Shown one piece after another: positions 12,755-23,199 of a DNA stretch of 64,000 nt (position 1 is its first letter; each line of letters opens with the position of its first letter). Origin of the DNA: Cordia subcordata (lineage: Eukaryota > Streptophyta > Magnoliopsida > Boraginales > Cordiaceae); the NCBI GenBank assembly GCA_028554755.1, contig JAPTOF010000002.1, forward strand, positions 8,853,001-8,917,000. Reading direction: 5' to 3'. The position numbers and the translations under genes were made by a program. The notes beneath the pieces are model-generated. The model saw nothing but the letters and a program-made list of their open reading frames with translations, searched no databases and was not told the DNA's origin.

Positions 12755-13302
12755 CTATAGTATAAAACAGACCCCGCTGAATTACGGAGAAATTGTGGTG
12801 ATATAAAAAGAATCAATCGAATTGCGAGTATTTAAAATAAAAGGGAAGCAAATCTGCATTACCATGCGTGAGATTGGAATATATGAGCTGAAATATGATA
12901 CTAAAATAATGATTTAACCATGATTTTAGGCTAATGATTAAGTGTAAATAATATATGGAGAAGAAAAAGGAAAGATTTTTTAGTGTACGAAAAGGGAAGA
13001 AATTGAATTGAACACCAACTAAATGATTTAGTTGTAGGTAACAGACCTGTAATGTTCATATATATTTACGATTTGAAAATAGAAAGAGTTAATATTCTGC
13101 AATTATGGAAGAATTAAAATCGAAAAATCAAATATAATGAAAAAGGAAAAATCTAGAAAAGAAAGGCTATATATGAAATTTTTTTTTTATAAAAAGGGCA
13201 GCTATGCATTTTTTTAACATTATTAAGCAGTAAATACGTGGCAACAAAGTAGTAGCGACATATGACAACATGACATTCAACGGGGTTTGTTTTATACTAT
13301 AG
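12755..13302. mobile_element. MITE with 27-bp terminal inverted repeats
   Basis: The ends at 12755-12781 and 13276-13302 are inverted copies of one another with two mismatches. They begin CTATAGTATAAAACA and continue to CCCCG and TGAA. Both ends are also flanked by the palindrome ATACTATAGTAT, so the exact border and target-site duplication are ambiguous. There is no coding capacity across the 548 bp. Confidence 0.7.
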
Positions 13303-13810
13303 TATAGATATATAACTTTTTTAAATAAAAAAAAGTGAATATTAAAAATATTTCTTTTAAACATCAATATAGAATAAGTATTAATAAAGCATAGATATAA
13401 ACATAAAAACCAAAATTTAATGCAGTAAAATGAAAAACATACACAAAATTATTTGAAATTCATTAATGCAGAATGGGCCCTTAATGCGCGGGATTGAAGA
13501 CAAGCTAAATTTAAATTTAATAAAACATAAACCAATTAAACCAAAACAAAAGAAAAAAAAAACAAAAAATAAAGCTGAAAAGTAGCAGCGTATATAGAAA
13601 GTCTGACTCATATATTCACGCTTCACTTTCCAAAAACATGACATTCATGATGGTCACCATCAAATGCTCCGCTCCTCTATTGCATTTCCAAAACAACACT
13701 AAGATTCAAAATCAATCTAGATTATTAAAAAAAAAGAAAAAAAAAAAAAGATCTTTTTAACCCCTTTTTTTCTTTCTTTCTTTCTTTAAACTAAGAATAT
13801 GGTTAAGCAC

Positions 13811-13818
13811 TATATAAA
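13811..13818 (+). promoter_or_regulatory. TATA box of the FPP gene
   Basis: TATATAAA precedes an apparent 5'-untranslated exon (about 13843-13912). That exon ends at a GT donor (AAAG|GTAATA), and its partner acceptor is TATGCAG at 14877. A second untranslated exon piece then leads to the ATG at 14927. Placement is by position and consensus only. Confidence 0.5.
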
Positions 13819-14494
13819 CAAGCGACAGCTGTGCAATATGAAATATCAAACCCAACAGAAAAAACTACCAAATAATTGTTACATTTGGTGGTCTCTCTAT
13901 CTAAAGTTAAAGGTAATATATTTAACTTATATATTTTTCTCTTAATTTTATTATATATGTGTATGGACAAAACGTGCATTCAGATAATGAAAATGCGAGG
14001 ATCCTGTTTGTGTATTGGCTTATTTAAAATTAGTTGTGCCCAGATTTGAAATATTTTCATGTTATCTTTCATGGGTTGGTCAGCATTTTAGATTTATTAT
14101 ATTGGTTTTTAATGATTTTATGAAATGTGCATACTTTTGTTCAAACTTGAAGTATGTGATTTATGTTTTTACTTTTTCGTAGTTAGTTGTGGCCAAAGTT
14201 TGAACCTTTTTGCGTTTGTCTTTGATGGGTTGAACACCCTTTTGGATTAATTATACTGCATTTTGATGATTTAGTATAATTTGCATGCTAATTTTAAGAC
14301 ATAAGTATGTGAATTGTATATCTGCTTATCATCGGCAAAAGTTGAAATCGTTTTGTGTTTATTGATAATGGGTTGGTGGTCATTTTGGATCAAATGACTC
14401 GGTTTTGATAATTTGATGAATCTTGAGCTGAGGACTGATATTTGCCGCTGGCAGACACTATTCATTACATTTTTGAGGTTTATGTTTATGTGTT

Positions 14495-14507
14495 GGGGGG
14501 GGGGGGG
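14495..14507. repeat. Poly-G tract (13 G)
   Basis: Thirteen consecutive G residues in the 5'-untranslated intron of the FPP gene. This is unusual in such AT-rich sequence, and the count may be unreliable. Confidence 0.8.
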
Positions 14508-14926
14508 AGAAATGGGGTTCTTTTTAGGTTATGTGCAGTTACAAAATTGAAAGTCTTTCATTTTCATCATTCAAATAACTTGTTTGTAAAGTTCCCTTTT
14601 TGTTTTTGAGTTTGAAGGGTTAAGAAAGTGGATTTGAAGCAAAGATGAGATAATATAGAAGTTAAGTCATCTTAAACATTATTACTGATATATTCTATGA
14701 GCTACTTAGAGGTCGAAAATGCTAGTTAATTTGTGCTGGCCCGTAAGTAGTTTACTGCAAAATAAAATTTTGGTTCAAGATAATTAATGTATGTCTATGT
14801 GTGTAGATTTCTCTTACCGTGTTAACTTGGCTTGATTGTGGTTTGTGTCAGTTCTGATTTCTTGTATGCATATGCAGATGCACATCAGGACATGAATTTT
14901 TGAGAGATTCTAGTCTTGGTGGTGAA

Positions 14927-17900
14927 ATGGATAAGAGAAAATGGTTGTGGAAGAGAAAATCTTCTGACAGGAGTTCTGGTGAAACTGAAAGCTCAGGATC
15001 AATATCTTCACTTTCTGAAAGATCCTCTGATGAGAAGGTATGATAATTTTTCCTTCATTTACACTGCTTTGCCTTGATTATTGCCCTGAGCAGGGAGTTT
15101 TCTAAAGTTAAAGTAATTCACAATGTCATCCTCATCATTGCAGCACATATCACAATCACAATCTAATGCATATGCATGTTGTGTTTGTTGTATCCTGCTT
15201 CTCAACTTTCAGTTTTCCACATTTATTGTTTTGAGGCATTAGGGGGTCCTTGATTCTACAATAAACGTATAAGAGTATCTTACACAACAACAAGAATGAG
15301 AAACTCTAATTATCTTTTTGAGTGTGTAGAGTTGTTACAACCGAATGAGCTGGTATAACCTAACATTATCATCAGACTATTCACAGAAAGAAATTATGTT
15401 GGATACTTAGAGACTCCAAGCTGAACACTTGATATCTTCTTGTATCAACATCCCTCACTGCTACTAAACCTGCATAAATCTACTTATAAGTGTAGAACAA
15501 ATTTTTGGTTATGTGAAAGAGCTTGAATATGAAAACACTATGCTATTTTATGTGAAAGAGCTTGAATATGAAAACTCTATGCTATATGTATCTCACGTTT
15601 GTTAGCATTTTCATGGAGCAGGAAACTCTGAAGGAATCTCCAAATAACAACACACAATCACCAGAAGTCACATCAAAAGCTGTTATAACTGATGATGAGC
15701 TCAAGGAGAATGTCAAGACGCTAACAGAGAAGTTATCAGCTGCTCTGGTTAATGTTAGTGCGAAAGAAGACTTAGTCAAGCAGCACGCAAAAGTTGCTGA
15801 AGAAGCTGTTGCAGGTACTAGTTACTTTGAAATGATTAAAATAGTGGTTTTTGCCATTTGCTGATCACAAAATTGAAGCACTCTGTTTCTGTGACTGTTT
15901 CCTGGAACTACCCTGTGCATAATATTATATTATTACTTTGAGTATGAAGGAGTGAAGTAATTACCTTCTTTCTTTTAATTGAAGTGCAATTAAATTCGGC
16001 CTAACCTTTTACTAAAAAGGATTGAGCCGCGCACACAGAGTCTATTGCATGTTTTTTGGTTAAATATATACCTAATTAGATAGACAAGATTTGAAATAAA
16101 AAATCTAAGACATCAATCAACATAATTTCTCGGGCAGTTGATTGACCAGTCCTGCATCCCTTGGTCTATTTCCCCCTGCCCCGAGTAAGGAAGAAACTAA
16201 ACCCTTCCTTAAGCATTAGTCTGACTACAGTAATATTTCCCAAGAGCAGGATATATTACTTGACTACATGGCTCTATCCTTCTCAATTCTCTGGGACTGT
16301 TCCTGTTATTCTCCATCTTCCCTTATCCTCAGGCTCACTTGCTATATCACTTAACTTGATTCTAGGCTGGGAAAAGGCAGAAAATGAAGTGGCAGCTCTA
16401 AAGCAGCAGCTGGAAGCAGCTATTCAGCAGAACTTGGCTCTGGAAGTTCGAGCTAGCCATCTTGATGGTGCCCTGAAAGAATGTGTCAGGCAGCTTAGAC
16501 AAGCTAAAGAAGACCACGAGAATAGATTTCATGATGCAGTGGTGGCAAAGACCAATGAGTGGGAATCAATCAAGGCCGAACTGGAGAACAAGATGCTTGA
16601 GCTACAGAGTCATGCAGAGGCTTCAAAAGCTGATTCTCCTGCTCCCAGTGATCCTAATGTTTTTCTTAAACTTGAATTCCTAGAGAAGGAGAATTCCATA
16701 CTCAAGGCTGAGCTCCTCTCTCTTTCTGAGGAGTTAGAAATTAGGACCATTGAAAGGGAATTAAGTACCCAAGCTGCTGAGACTGCAAGTAAGCAACAGT
16801 TACAGAGCATAAAGAAAGTTGCTAAGCTTGAGGCCGAGTGTCGAAGATTACAAGCAATTGTTTGCAAATCATCCTCCATCAACGTTCATAAGTCAATTAC
16901 TGCTTCCTCATACGCTGAATCACTCACAGATAGCCAGTCAGACGGAGGGGAAAATGTATATGCGGTGGATATTGACACCTGTAAGATGAGTAAATCGGAC
17001 CAGTATGACTGCCAACCTTGCTGCTCGGATTCATGGGCGTCAGCCTTAATTGCTGAACTTGAACAATTTAAAAATGAAAAGGCCATGAATGGAAATGTTG
17101 CATCGTGCTCCGTCAAAATTGATATGATGGATGACTTTCTGGAGATGGAGCAACTTGCTGCATTATCTGAGGCAAGTAAAATGCCTTGTGCTGAATCTTG
17201 TATGGTTTTCAACAAGCCCACTAATGAAAAGAACTCTAAGAAAGCTCAGCTGGAAACCATGACCAGTCATGTGGCTGAATTGGAAGAGAAGTTGATCAAG
17301 ATAGAAGCAGAGAAGGCTGAGCTGGAAACCAGGATCAGTCGTGTGAGCAAATTGGAAGAGAAGTTGATGAAGATTGAAGCGGAGAAGGCTGACCTGGAAA
17401 CCGCGACCAATCACATGGCTGAATTGGCGGAGAAGCTAGTGAAGTTAGAATCAGAGAAGGCCGAGCTGGAAAAAGCCCTGAATCACAGCCAAGATTCCCT
17501 CAAGGCATTACAAGCTCAATTACGAGAAGCTGAGAACAGGTTGGAAGATTTGCAGAAGGAGTTAGCTTTGCTTAATGAGTCTAAGGAATTGCTCGAGTTC
17601 CAAGTCATTGGTGTGGAAGTAGAAGCACGGAATACGGCAACAAATATTAGTTCTTTAAAAGCTGAAGTTGAAAACAAACAGACCTTGGCAGCAGAAATGG
17701 CAGCTAGGTGCCAGAAATTGGAGAATGAACTGAAAAGAAAATCTCAGGAAGCTGAGCTTCAGCAAACAGCAACTTCCAATACTGAACCAAAGACAAAGCA
17801 GGTTTGTCACCCTCTGACATGAGTTTTATGCATGCATACTCTTTCTTCAGATGCATGCACAGAGGAACAAAATACATATGATGCTAAGTTGAACTACTTC

Positions 17901-18020
17901 TTGCAGGAGGACTTTGCTGTAGGAGCTGATAAACTCGCAGAATGCCAGAGAACAATTGCTTCTCTTGGTAGTCAGCTTCAATCGTTAGCTACCTTGGAAG
18001 AACCTTGGAAGATTTCTTGA
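14927..18020 (+). CDS. Filament-like plant protein (FPP), frameshifted near the C terminus
   Basis: Long coiled-coil protein of the FPP family, related to filament-like proteins that associate with microtubules or the nuclear envelope. Exons are 14927-15037, 15622-15814, 16366-17801 and 17907-18020, all with GT-AG borders in phase. The N terminus [14 protein letters not shown] is typical of FPPs. A heptad-rich coiled coil follows, including WEKAENEV at the exon 2/3 joint and three degenerate repeats of about 29 residues around [16 protein letters not shown] (17260-17480). The conserved FPP block [13 protein letters not shown] is in exon 4. After SLATLE an 11-bp tandem duplication (17991-18012) shifts the frame, giving EPWKIS and a stop at 18018. 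The predicted product is about 618 residues, lacking the usual tail. The upstream exons show no other break, so the locus may still make a truncated protein. Confidence 0.85.
15511..15588 (+). repeat. 39-bp tandem duplication in FPP intron
   Basis: ATGTGAAAGAGCTTGAATAT recurs 39 bp downstream, just before exon 2. The paralogous copy near 29760-29800 has only one unit, so this duplication happened after the two loci separated or was lost in the other copy. Confidence 0.85.
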
Positions 18021-18316
18021 TAGAGACCGCAAACTTGCCTGGGTTTGCTGGGGCTAGATCACTAGTTCCTAGAGCTCATGAAGAATCACGGAAGTTGCAT
18101 TCAGATGATGCACTTATATCCAGATCCGATTCAGACCCTTCTAAAACTCCATTGGAGATAGCTAGTCATTCATTGAACAAGAACGATGGAGAATCACCTG
18201 CTTCTTCATCATCGTCAAGTTCATCTTATAGTCGCGCATCTTCTTCTAAAGGTCGAAATGGTTTTGGGAAGCTGTTCTCCAGAAGCAAGGGTGCTGTTCA
18301 ACTTGAAAACCATTAA
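18013..18316 (+). other. Out-of-frame FPP C-terminal tail
   Basis: After the 11-bp duplication the original reading frame continues as [12 protein letters not shown], then a Ser-rich segment, and ends [19 protein letters not shown] with a stop at 18314-18316. FPP proteins usually end this way (basic [13 protein letters not shown] end). The tail is still open over about 100 codons, so the frameshift looks recent. The duplicate copy at 31650 shows the unduplicated junction. Confidence 0.8.
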
Positions 18317-20084
18317 GGATGACTGCTGGAGAAATCCAGGAAAGGAGAAAATTTATATTGCATTTAGGAAGCATGAGCTCACTGAACCTGCCTGTAAATG
18401 CATTAGCGATTAGATCCTTGTAATATTAGTTAATGTCTCAAAAGAATGAAATTCAACCTCATTTGAGTTTACAAAATTTACCTGTTTTTTTTTTTTGCTA
18501 AGTTAATGCTTCATTTGCCTTGATTCAGCTTCCACCACAATTAATGTAGGAACTAGGAAGTCACCGAAGGAAAGTATAGTGCAAATGCGTAAGGTAAAGC
18601 CATCAATACATATCATCTACTTGGTACTGGAGTAAACTCTTACTATCATTTCTGTTTCGGTTGGATGAAAAAAAATCCCATTTCACTCTTATGGAGTACT
18701 AGTTAATAAAGTCAATAGCATTAAATTTTTTAAAAAAATATACAAGTACATAAGAACATATTAAAAATAAGTTAACTTTATCTCTAAACCATAGAGATCT
18801 CTAATGTTTATATTATATAGAAAATTATATAATATTTATATTAAAAGTATATAAGAATATATTAAAAGTAACAAATATACATATATAACAGGGCTGGACA
18901 AGATACACAAACCCTTGCCCCACCCCGTCTTGCCCCTCCCTTGCACTGGGGTAGGGGAAGAAAACCCTGTCCTACCCCTTGTAAGGGCTTTTGCCAAAAA
19001 CACTGTTTCTGCCCTTGTGTTACTCCTACGAAGCGAGACGAGGTACTATTACCATCGCGGTAGAGTTACAAATTATGAAATAGAGTCAAAGAAAAAAGTC
19101 ATTGACAATCAGATGAAATCAAGCTAAAGTGGATTTACACACATATTGTTTCTATTAGCCTTTTTAACTGCACTTGTTAATATTAAATGAATATTTTTTT
19201 CCTTATATAAAAAATATCATTTTCAATCAATCTCACATTAATATACCATTTTGAATGATTATCTTTTTCTCGAGTTGAAATATATTTAATGCAAGAATGG
19301 TTCAAAAAGGTAAATTTTCATATATATAGAATCATGTAATGAACCTTAACGGGTGCAATATTCCTCTTCATGACTGAATATTTTTGGTGTGTTGTTGCTC
19401 TTCTACAATTAAGTGCATATGAAATAGTCCATTTTCTGTTTACCTTCAATATTTACCTTGTTTCGTTTGATTGAATATTTCAATCTACCCTTAGATTTTT
19501 CATCTATATGTGCAGCTGTGAACAGGGTCCAACATTGAGGTTAAATATTTCTCCAACGAAAGAACGATCATCACTGATACTTTCAAAAAAACAATATGAG
19601 TTTGCATATCTTGCAGTTCTTAATTTGATACCCAAACTCCCTGTCATGGTGCTCCTTCCTAAGTAAATTCTATATCATTACCCTTAAATATTTAATTCAT
19701 TAGACTTCTTCATACTTGGCTATTATTAGAATTAGTATGAGTATTTGTTTGATACTCTTCTTGCCGGTACGTTTCCAATATCCTTTCAAGCCCAATTGCA
19801 TTGTCTTCCGTGTCTTTCTTTCACTTCACATTCATTTCTAGAAAGTTTGTACCAAGGATTCTGCTATCATCACTCATTTCCACCAGTTTGATGTTGTCAA
19901 GGTGGCAAATTATTGTCGTTTGTTGTTTTTATTGTTCAATCTGATCAAACATCCTATTTGTTCAATAATCAACCAAAAACATCCTGCTTTTGTTCGTTAG
20001 ATTAGTGATTGTTCTTTGGAATATGTTATTTATTTGTTACTGAAAAAATATTGGCACAACTTGAAGAGAAGGTGTACAATGTTA

Positions 20085-20190
20085 TTACACCACATATCAC
20101 AATCACAATTTTCAGTTTTCCATATTTATTGTTTTTTAGGCATTAAGGGGTCCTGGATGCTACAATCAATATATAGCAACATCTTATTCC
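20085..20190 (+). pseudogene. Third remnant of FPP intron 1
   Basis: CACATATCACAATCACAAT, CAGTTTTCCA, TTTATTGTTTT and AGGCATTAAGGGGTCCT follow in the same order as in FPP copy 1 (about 15143-15260) and copy 2 (about 29465-29580). Only this intronic stretch was recognised, with an internal deletion of about 40 bp. No exon is left. Confidence 0.7.
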
Positions 20191-20604
20191 CTTTTGCTAA
20201 ATCTGAAATTTGGAAGTAGGATTAGTTTATTGTTCAGTCATCACTAACGACTCTCAAGGCAACAATTTAAAACTGTAGAAGTAGCATAGGCTTGACGTTA
20301 AGTTGATTAATGGGCAGAGTAGGAGATTTATCTTTTCTCAGATTTCATCCTTCATCCTCGATAATACTTGTGTTGTCAAACTTTCTTTTTCTGAAAATTT
20401 AGTAGATTCATGTTAAAGGTTTTCCTTAAGCAGCATGAGTCTGAATTGTTTACTTTAGTTAGAATTATTAAAGACTACACTCAGGAAATTAGTATAATAG
20501 ACAGTGATTTTAGTCCTTGATAGAGGGAGAGGTTGGTTAATTGCTGAAATAGTCGAAATTTTTTTGAATAGTTAAACTAGTTTGAGGTGAGCCAACAAAT
20601 TTAG

Positions 20605-20725
20605 AGGTTGTTTGGCTTTGCGTATTTTGAGTGTTTGTAAGCACCTAAAAAAAGTGCCATCTTACATATTTTTTTACTATTTAGGTACTTATAAGCACCA
20701 AATAAACAAAGCCAAACACCCCCTT
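20605..20725. mobile_element. Short hAT-type MITE-like hairpin element
   Basis: About 120 bp forming a near-complete inverted repeat. GGTTGTTTGGCTTTG at the left faces CAAAGCCAAACACCCC at the right, with internal arms TAAGCACCTAAA and TTAGGTACTTATAAGCACC. Non-coding. Confidence 0.65.
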
Positions 20726-21134
20726 AGTCGTCGTAGAATATAAGTAGCAGCTATTTCGATAAATTAAACGGTTTGAAAAATGTGATAGGAGAAGTCTAAA
20801 TTTATTCATGCCGAAATAGATAAAAGAAAGCCGCATGCATCACTAGATTCTCTTGTCAGCCGAAATAGAGAAAACCGCAAGCATCACTTGGTCGGGTCGT
20901 CAACCAGTTGATACTTATTCCATTGGCATTGGGGCTGTCATAAAATAATGTGAAAGTAAGCTCGCTAGGCGTAATCTTTAATGAGAAGATATGTGAATGT
21001 CCATATCCAAATGTGACTTGCTAGACTACTGTTAAACATTTTTGGCCGTAACAATATAAAAGTTAAGATACTATTTTCATTTCTGAAGGCAAAAAAGGGG
21101 AAAAAAAAAAGAAAAAATCTCTATCAATTTTGCT

Positions 21135-21140
21135 TATAAA
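21135..21140 (+). promoter_or_regulatory. TATA box of the albumin-1-like gene
   Basis: TATAAA in GCTTATAAATTTG, 49 bp before the ATG at 21189, which leaves room for a very short 5' leader. Assigned by consensus and spacing only. Confidence 0.5.
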
Positions 21141-21188
21141 TTTGTTAAAGGGTTCCATCGAACCAACCAGTCAACTCAGGAATTTAAC

Positions 21189-21260
21189 ATGGCTAAGCTC
21201 GTTGCACTTACGTTTCTATTGCTTGGTGCATTATGTTAGTCTCTCTCTCTGTCTCACTCG

Positions 21261-21291
<31 letters not shown>

Positions 21292-21646
21292 ACTAGCATG
21301 TATATTACTGATCACTAACCAAACATAAAGATTTTTTGCAGATGTAAGCGTCGCCAAAGCGTTAGCGACTGATATTGACTGTGGTTCATGGGGTTGCCTA
21401 AGTTGGAACTCGGCCGGATTTTGTTCTTCTGGCTGCTCTTGTCTACCAATTGTCTTCGCGCTCTGGGGCTTTTGTGTGCCCAATAATATACCCAATAATG
21501 AGCTTGGAGAAGATGCCATAACTCATTGTATTTCTCATACTGACTGCATTAGCAAGGATGGTACAGGCTATTGCTTCCGGGTTATTGACACTTCATTCGG
21601 GATTTGTCTTAGAAATGTCAAATCTAAATCCGTAAAAAGAAATTAA
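21189..21646 (+). CDS. Albumin-1 (PA1)-like cystine-knot precursor, both chains
   Basis: Small secreted Cys-rich precursor of 116 residues. Exons are 21189-21234 and 21342-21646. The single GT-AG intron falls inside the signal peptide (MAKLVALTFLLLGAL and onward to about residue 25). The first Cys cluster is at 29, 34, 43, 47, 49 and 60, with spacing C-x4-C-x8-C-x3-C-x-C-x10-C. That is one residue off, at most positions, from the PA1b knottin pattern C-x3-C-x7-C-x4-C-x-C-x9-C. A second cluster at Cys 78, 84, 93 and 104 (HCISHTDC, GTGYCF, FGICL) matches the PA1a chain layout. PA1b of pea is a seed peptide toxic to insects through the V-ATPase; whether this one has any such activity is unknown. 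No stop or frameshift is seen. The intron holds a (CA)n tract. Confidence 0.8.
21260..21292. repeat. (CA)n microsatellite in albumin-1 intron
   Basis: About 33 bp of CA repeats with two CG interruptions, within the short intron of the PA1-like gene. Confidence 0.85.
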
Positions 21647-21840
21647 GATTTGACAAATTTAACTTTATTGTATCATAATGTTATGAAAAAAAATAAATTA
21701 TCTTATTATAATTATATTTGTTCATAACGTCATAATATTATTGGCCAATTTCTTGATCAACCCCCTCCCTTTTCCTAATTAGAAGAATATATATGTGTGT
21801 ATGTATGTATATAAACTGGCTGAACAACCACGTTTTCATG

Positions 21841-22480
21841 GTCGATTACCATTGGAAAAACTATGGGAAAGTTGAAATTAAATATCCCGAGAATGGTTTA
21901 TTTGTTTTCAAGTTTGAAAATGAGAGCTTTTGCGATCAAATTTTGGAGCAAATGTGACATGTTAACCATATACCACTCTTGGAGATGAAGGGATAGCTCA
22001 AGTGACTGATAAGTCCTGGGTTCCAAACCCATGGGGGTGAGGGGTTTCAGAAAAAAGAAAAACCAAAACCATAGACCACTCTTGTTTAGGAGATGAGATC
22101 TAGATACACAATTGATACACTTATACTTGGGAAAAAGTCCCGTTGTAGGTCAAGTTTAGGAATGCTCCATGCTCTTTGATCACTAGAAGAGATCTAAGTT
22201 ATGTTGCTAGCACTCTTGATATCCCAATCCAAACGGATAGATTGATGGAATCTAGAACTTTTGTTGGATTTGCAAGAGTTGCATTAAAATGGACCTCTCT
22301 AAAGAACTTCCCGATCACACTTATGTCAAGTTGAGGAATGGAGAATGGGTCAAGATTGATGTTGAATATGCATGGAAGCCGCTTGTTTGTCTCACTTGTG
22401 AGATTGTGGGCCACCCTCATACAACATGCCCCAATATTGTTAGAAAATTGGGATTTGAAATATGGGATGAAATATGAGAA
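21841..22480 (+). pseudogene. LINE retrotransposon ORF1 fragment (DUF4283 and CCHC knuckle)
   Basis: Broken frames read DYHWKNYGKVEIKYPENGLF with FKFENESFCDQILEQM, then KFRNAPCSLITRRDLSYVAS, GFARVALKMDLSKELPD, and finally CLTCEIVGHPHTTCP. This order is that of plant L1-type LINE ORF1 proteins: the DUF4283 domain, then the zf-CCHC_4 knuckle C-x2-C-x4-H-x4-C. A stop (TGA near 21956) and a SINE insertion at 21982-22066 interrupt it. No endonuclease or RT domain follows, so it is a truncated remnant. Confidence 0.75.
21964..22084 (+). mobile_element. Short SINE with 18-bp target-site duplication
   Basis: The body at 21982-22066 (85 bp) has a box A-like GGATAGCTCAAGTGACTG and a box B-like GGGTTCCAAACCC, followed by an A-rich end (AAAAAAGAAAAACCAA). 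It is bracketed by 18-bp direct repeats AACCATATACCACTCTTG and AACCATAGACCACTCTTG at 21964-21981 and 22067-22084, with one mismatch. These are the hallmarks of a tRNA-derived SINE inserted by LINE-type reverse transcription. It lies within LINE ORF1. Confidence 0.8.
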
Positions 22481-22609
22481 TTATAGTTCCTGACTTCAAG
22501 GCGAATAACAATGCTACTTTTTTAAAGAATATTTTGGCCAAACTGTGCAAAAGAGTTACTGCAATATTGTTAGAAAATTGGTCCTTGTTTGGCCACTTGA
22601 ATTTGAGGT

Positions 22610-22987
22610 GGGCTATTGAAGAATAATTTGATTATTAATGTCATTCCTTATTTTATGATATTAGATTAGGCTAAGTTTATTTCTTTATTGTGTTTATATA
22701 GGTAAAAGCTAGCTTGTTACCCAAGACTACTTGCTGCTCAAATTAGCTTCTTATGCTAGTTTCCTTAATATTTTAGTTGCCTTATTAATCTAGTTTCTAG
22801 ACTTGGTCCCCAAGTTATGAGGCCTATAAATAGGCCATTTCCGTTGTATTTACAACAGACTAAGAATTCACAATGTAATAATTACGAGTCTTTCTCCTTT
22901 CTAAAGCCACCATTGGTAGTGGTTCCAACCATTTTCAACTTTTTCATATTTTTTCCCCATATTTTGTCTTTTTTTATTTTTTTTACA
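22610..22987 (+). repeat. LTR of a Ty1-copia-type element (left border approximate)
   Basis: The sequence ends ...TTTTTACA immediately before a primer-binding site and includes CCTATAAATAGGCC (TATA-like) about 160 bp before its end. No matching downstream LTR was found. It may be the 5' LTR of a lost element or a truncated copy. Confidence 0.55.
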
Positions 22988-23000
22988 TGGTATCAGAGCC
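22988..23000 (+). other. Primer-binding site, initiator tRNA-Met type
   Basis: TGGTATCAGAGCC is complementary to the 3' end of plant initiator tRNA-Met, the usual primer of Ty1-copia reverse transcription. It directly follows the LTR ending at 22987. Confidence 0.8.
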
Positions 23001-23199
23001 TAGAAATCAAATGGTCTCATGTTCGAAACTCACCGCTACTCAAAATGTTAAAACTGCACATGCAAGTTCTAAACAATTCATGTTGTGCGTGAAAGGACGT
23101 GTTGGCACAATAAATAAAGAAACCAATATCCTCTTTACAAGCTTAATCTAACAACCCATAAGCTTAGGACCAATGACATGTAAAATACACACACACACA

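Larger units (their letters stand above)
18320..21130. other. Intergenic region between FPP and the albumin-1 gene
   Basis: No gene recognised. About 19060-19340 is homologous to about 34400-34690, which extends the FPP segmental duplication beyond the gene. About 20085-20190 matches FPP intron 1. A short inverted-repeat element lies at 20605-20725. Confidence 0.6.

Noticed and set aside
16610..17414. Minus-strand frames of 83-111 codons
   Set aside because: Antisense shadows of the coiled-coil FPP exon 3.
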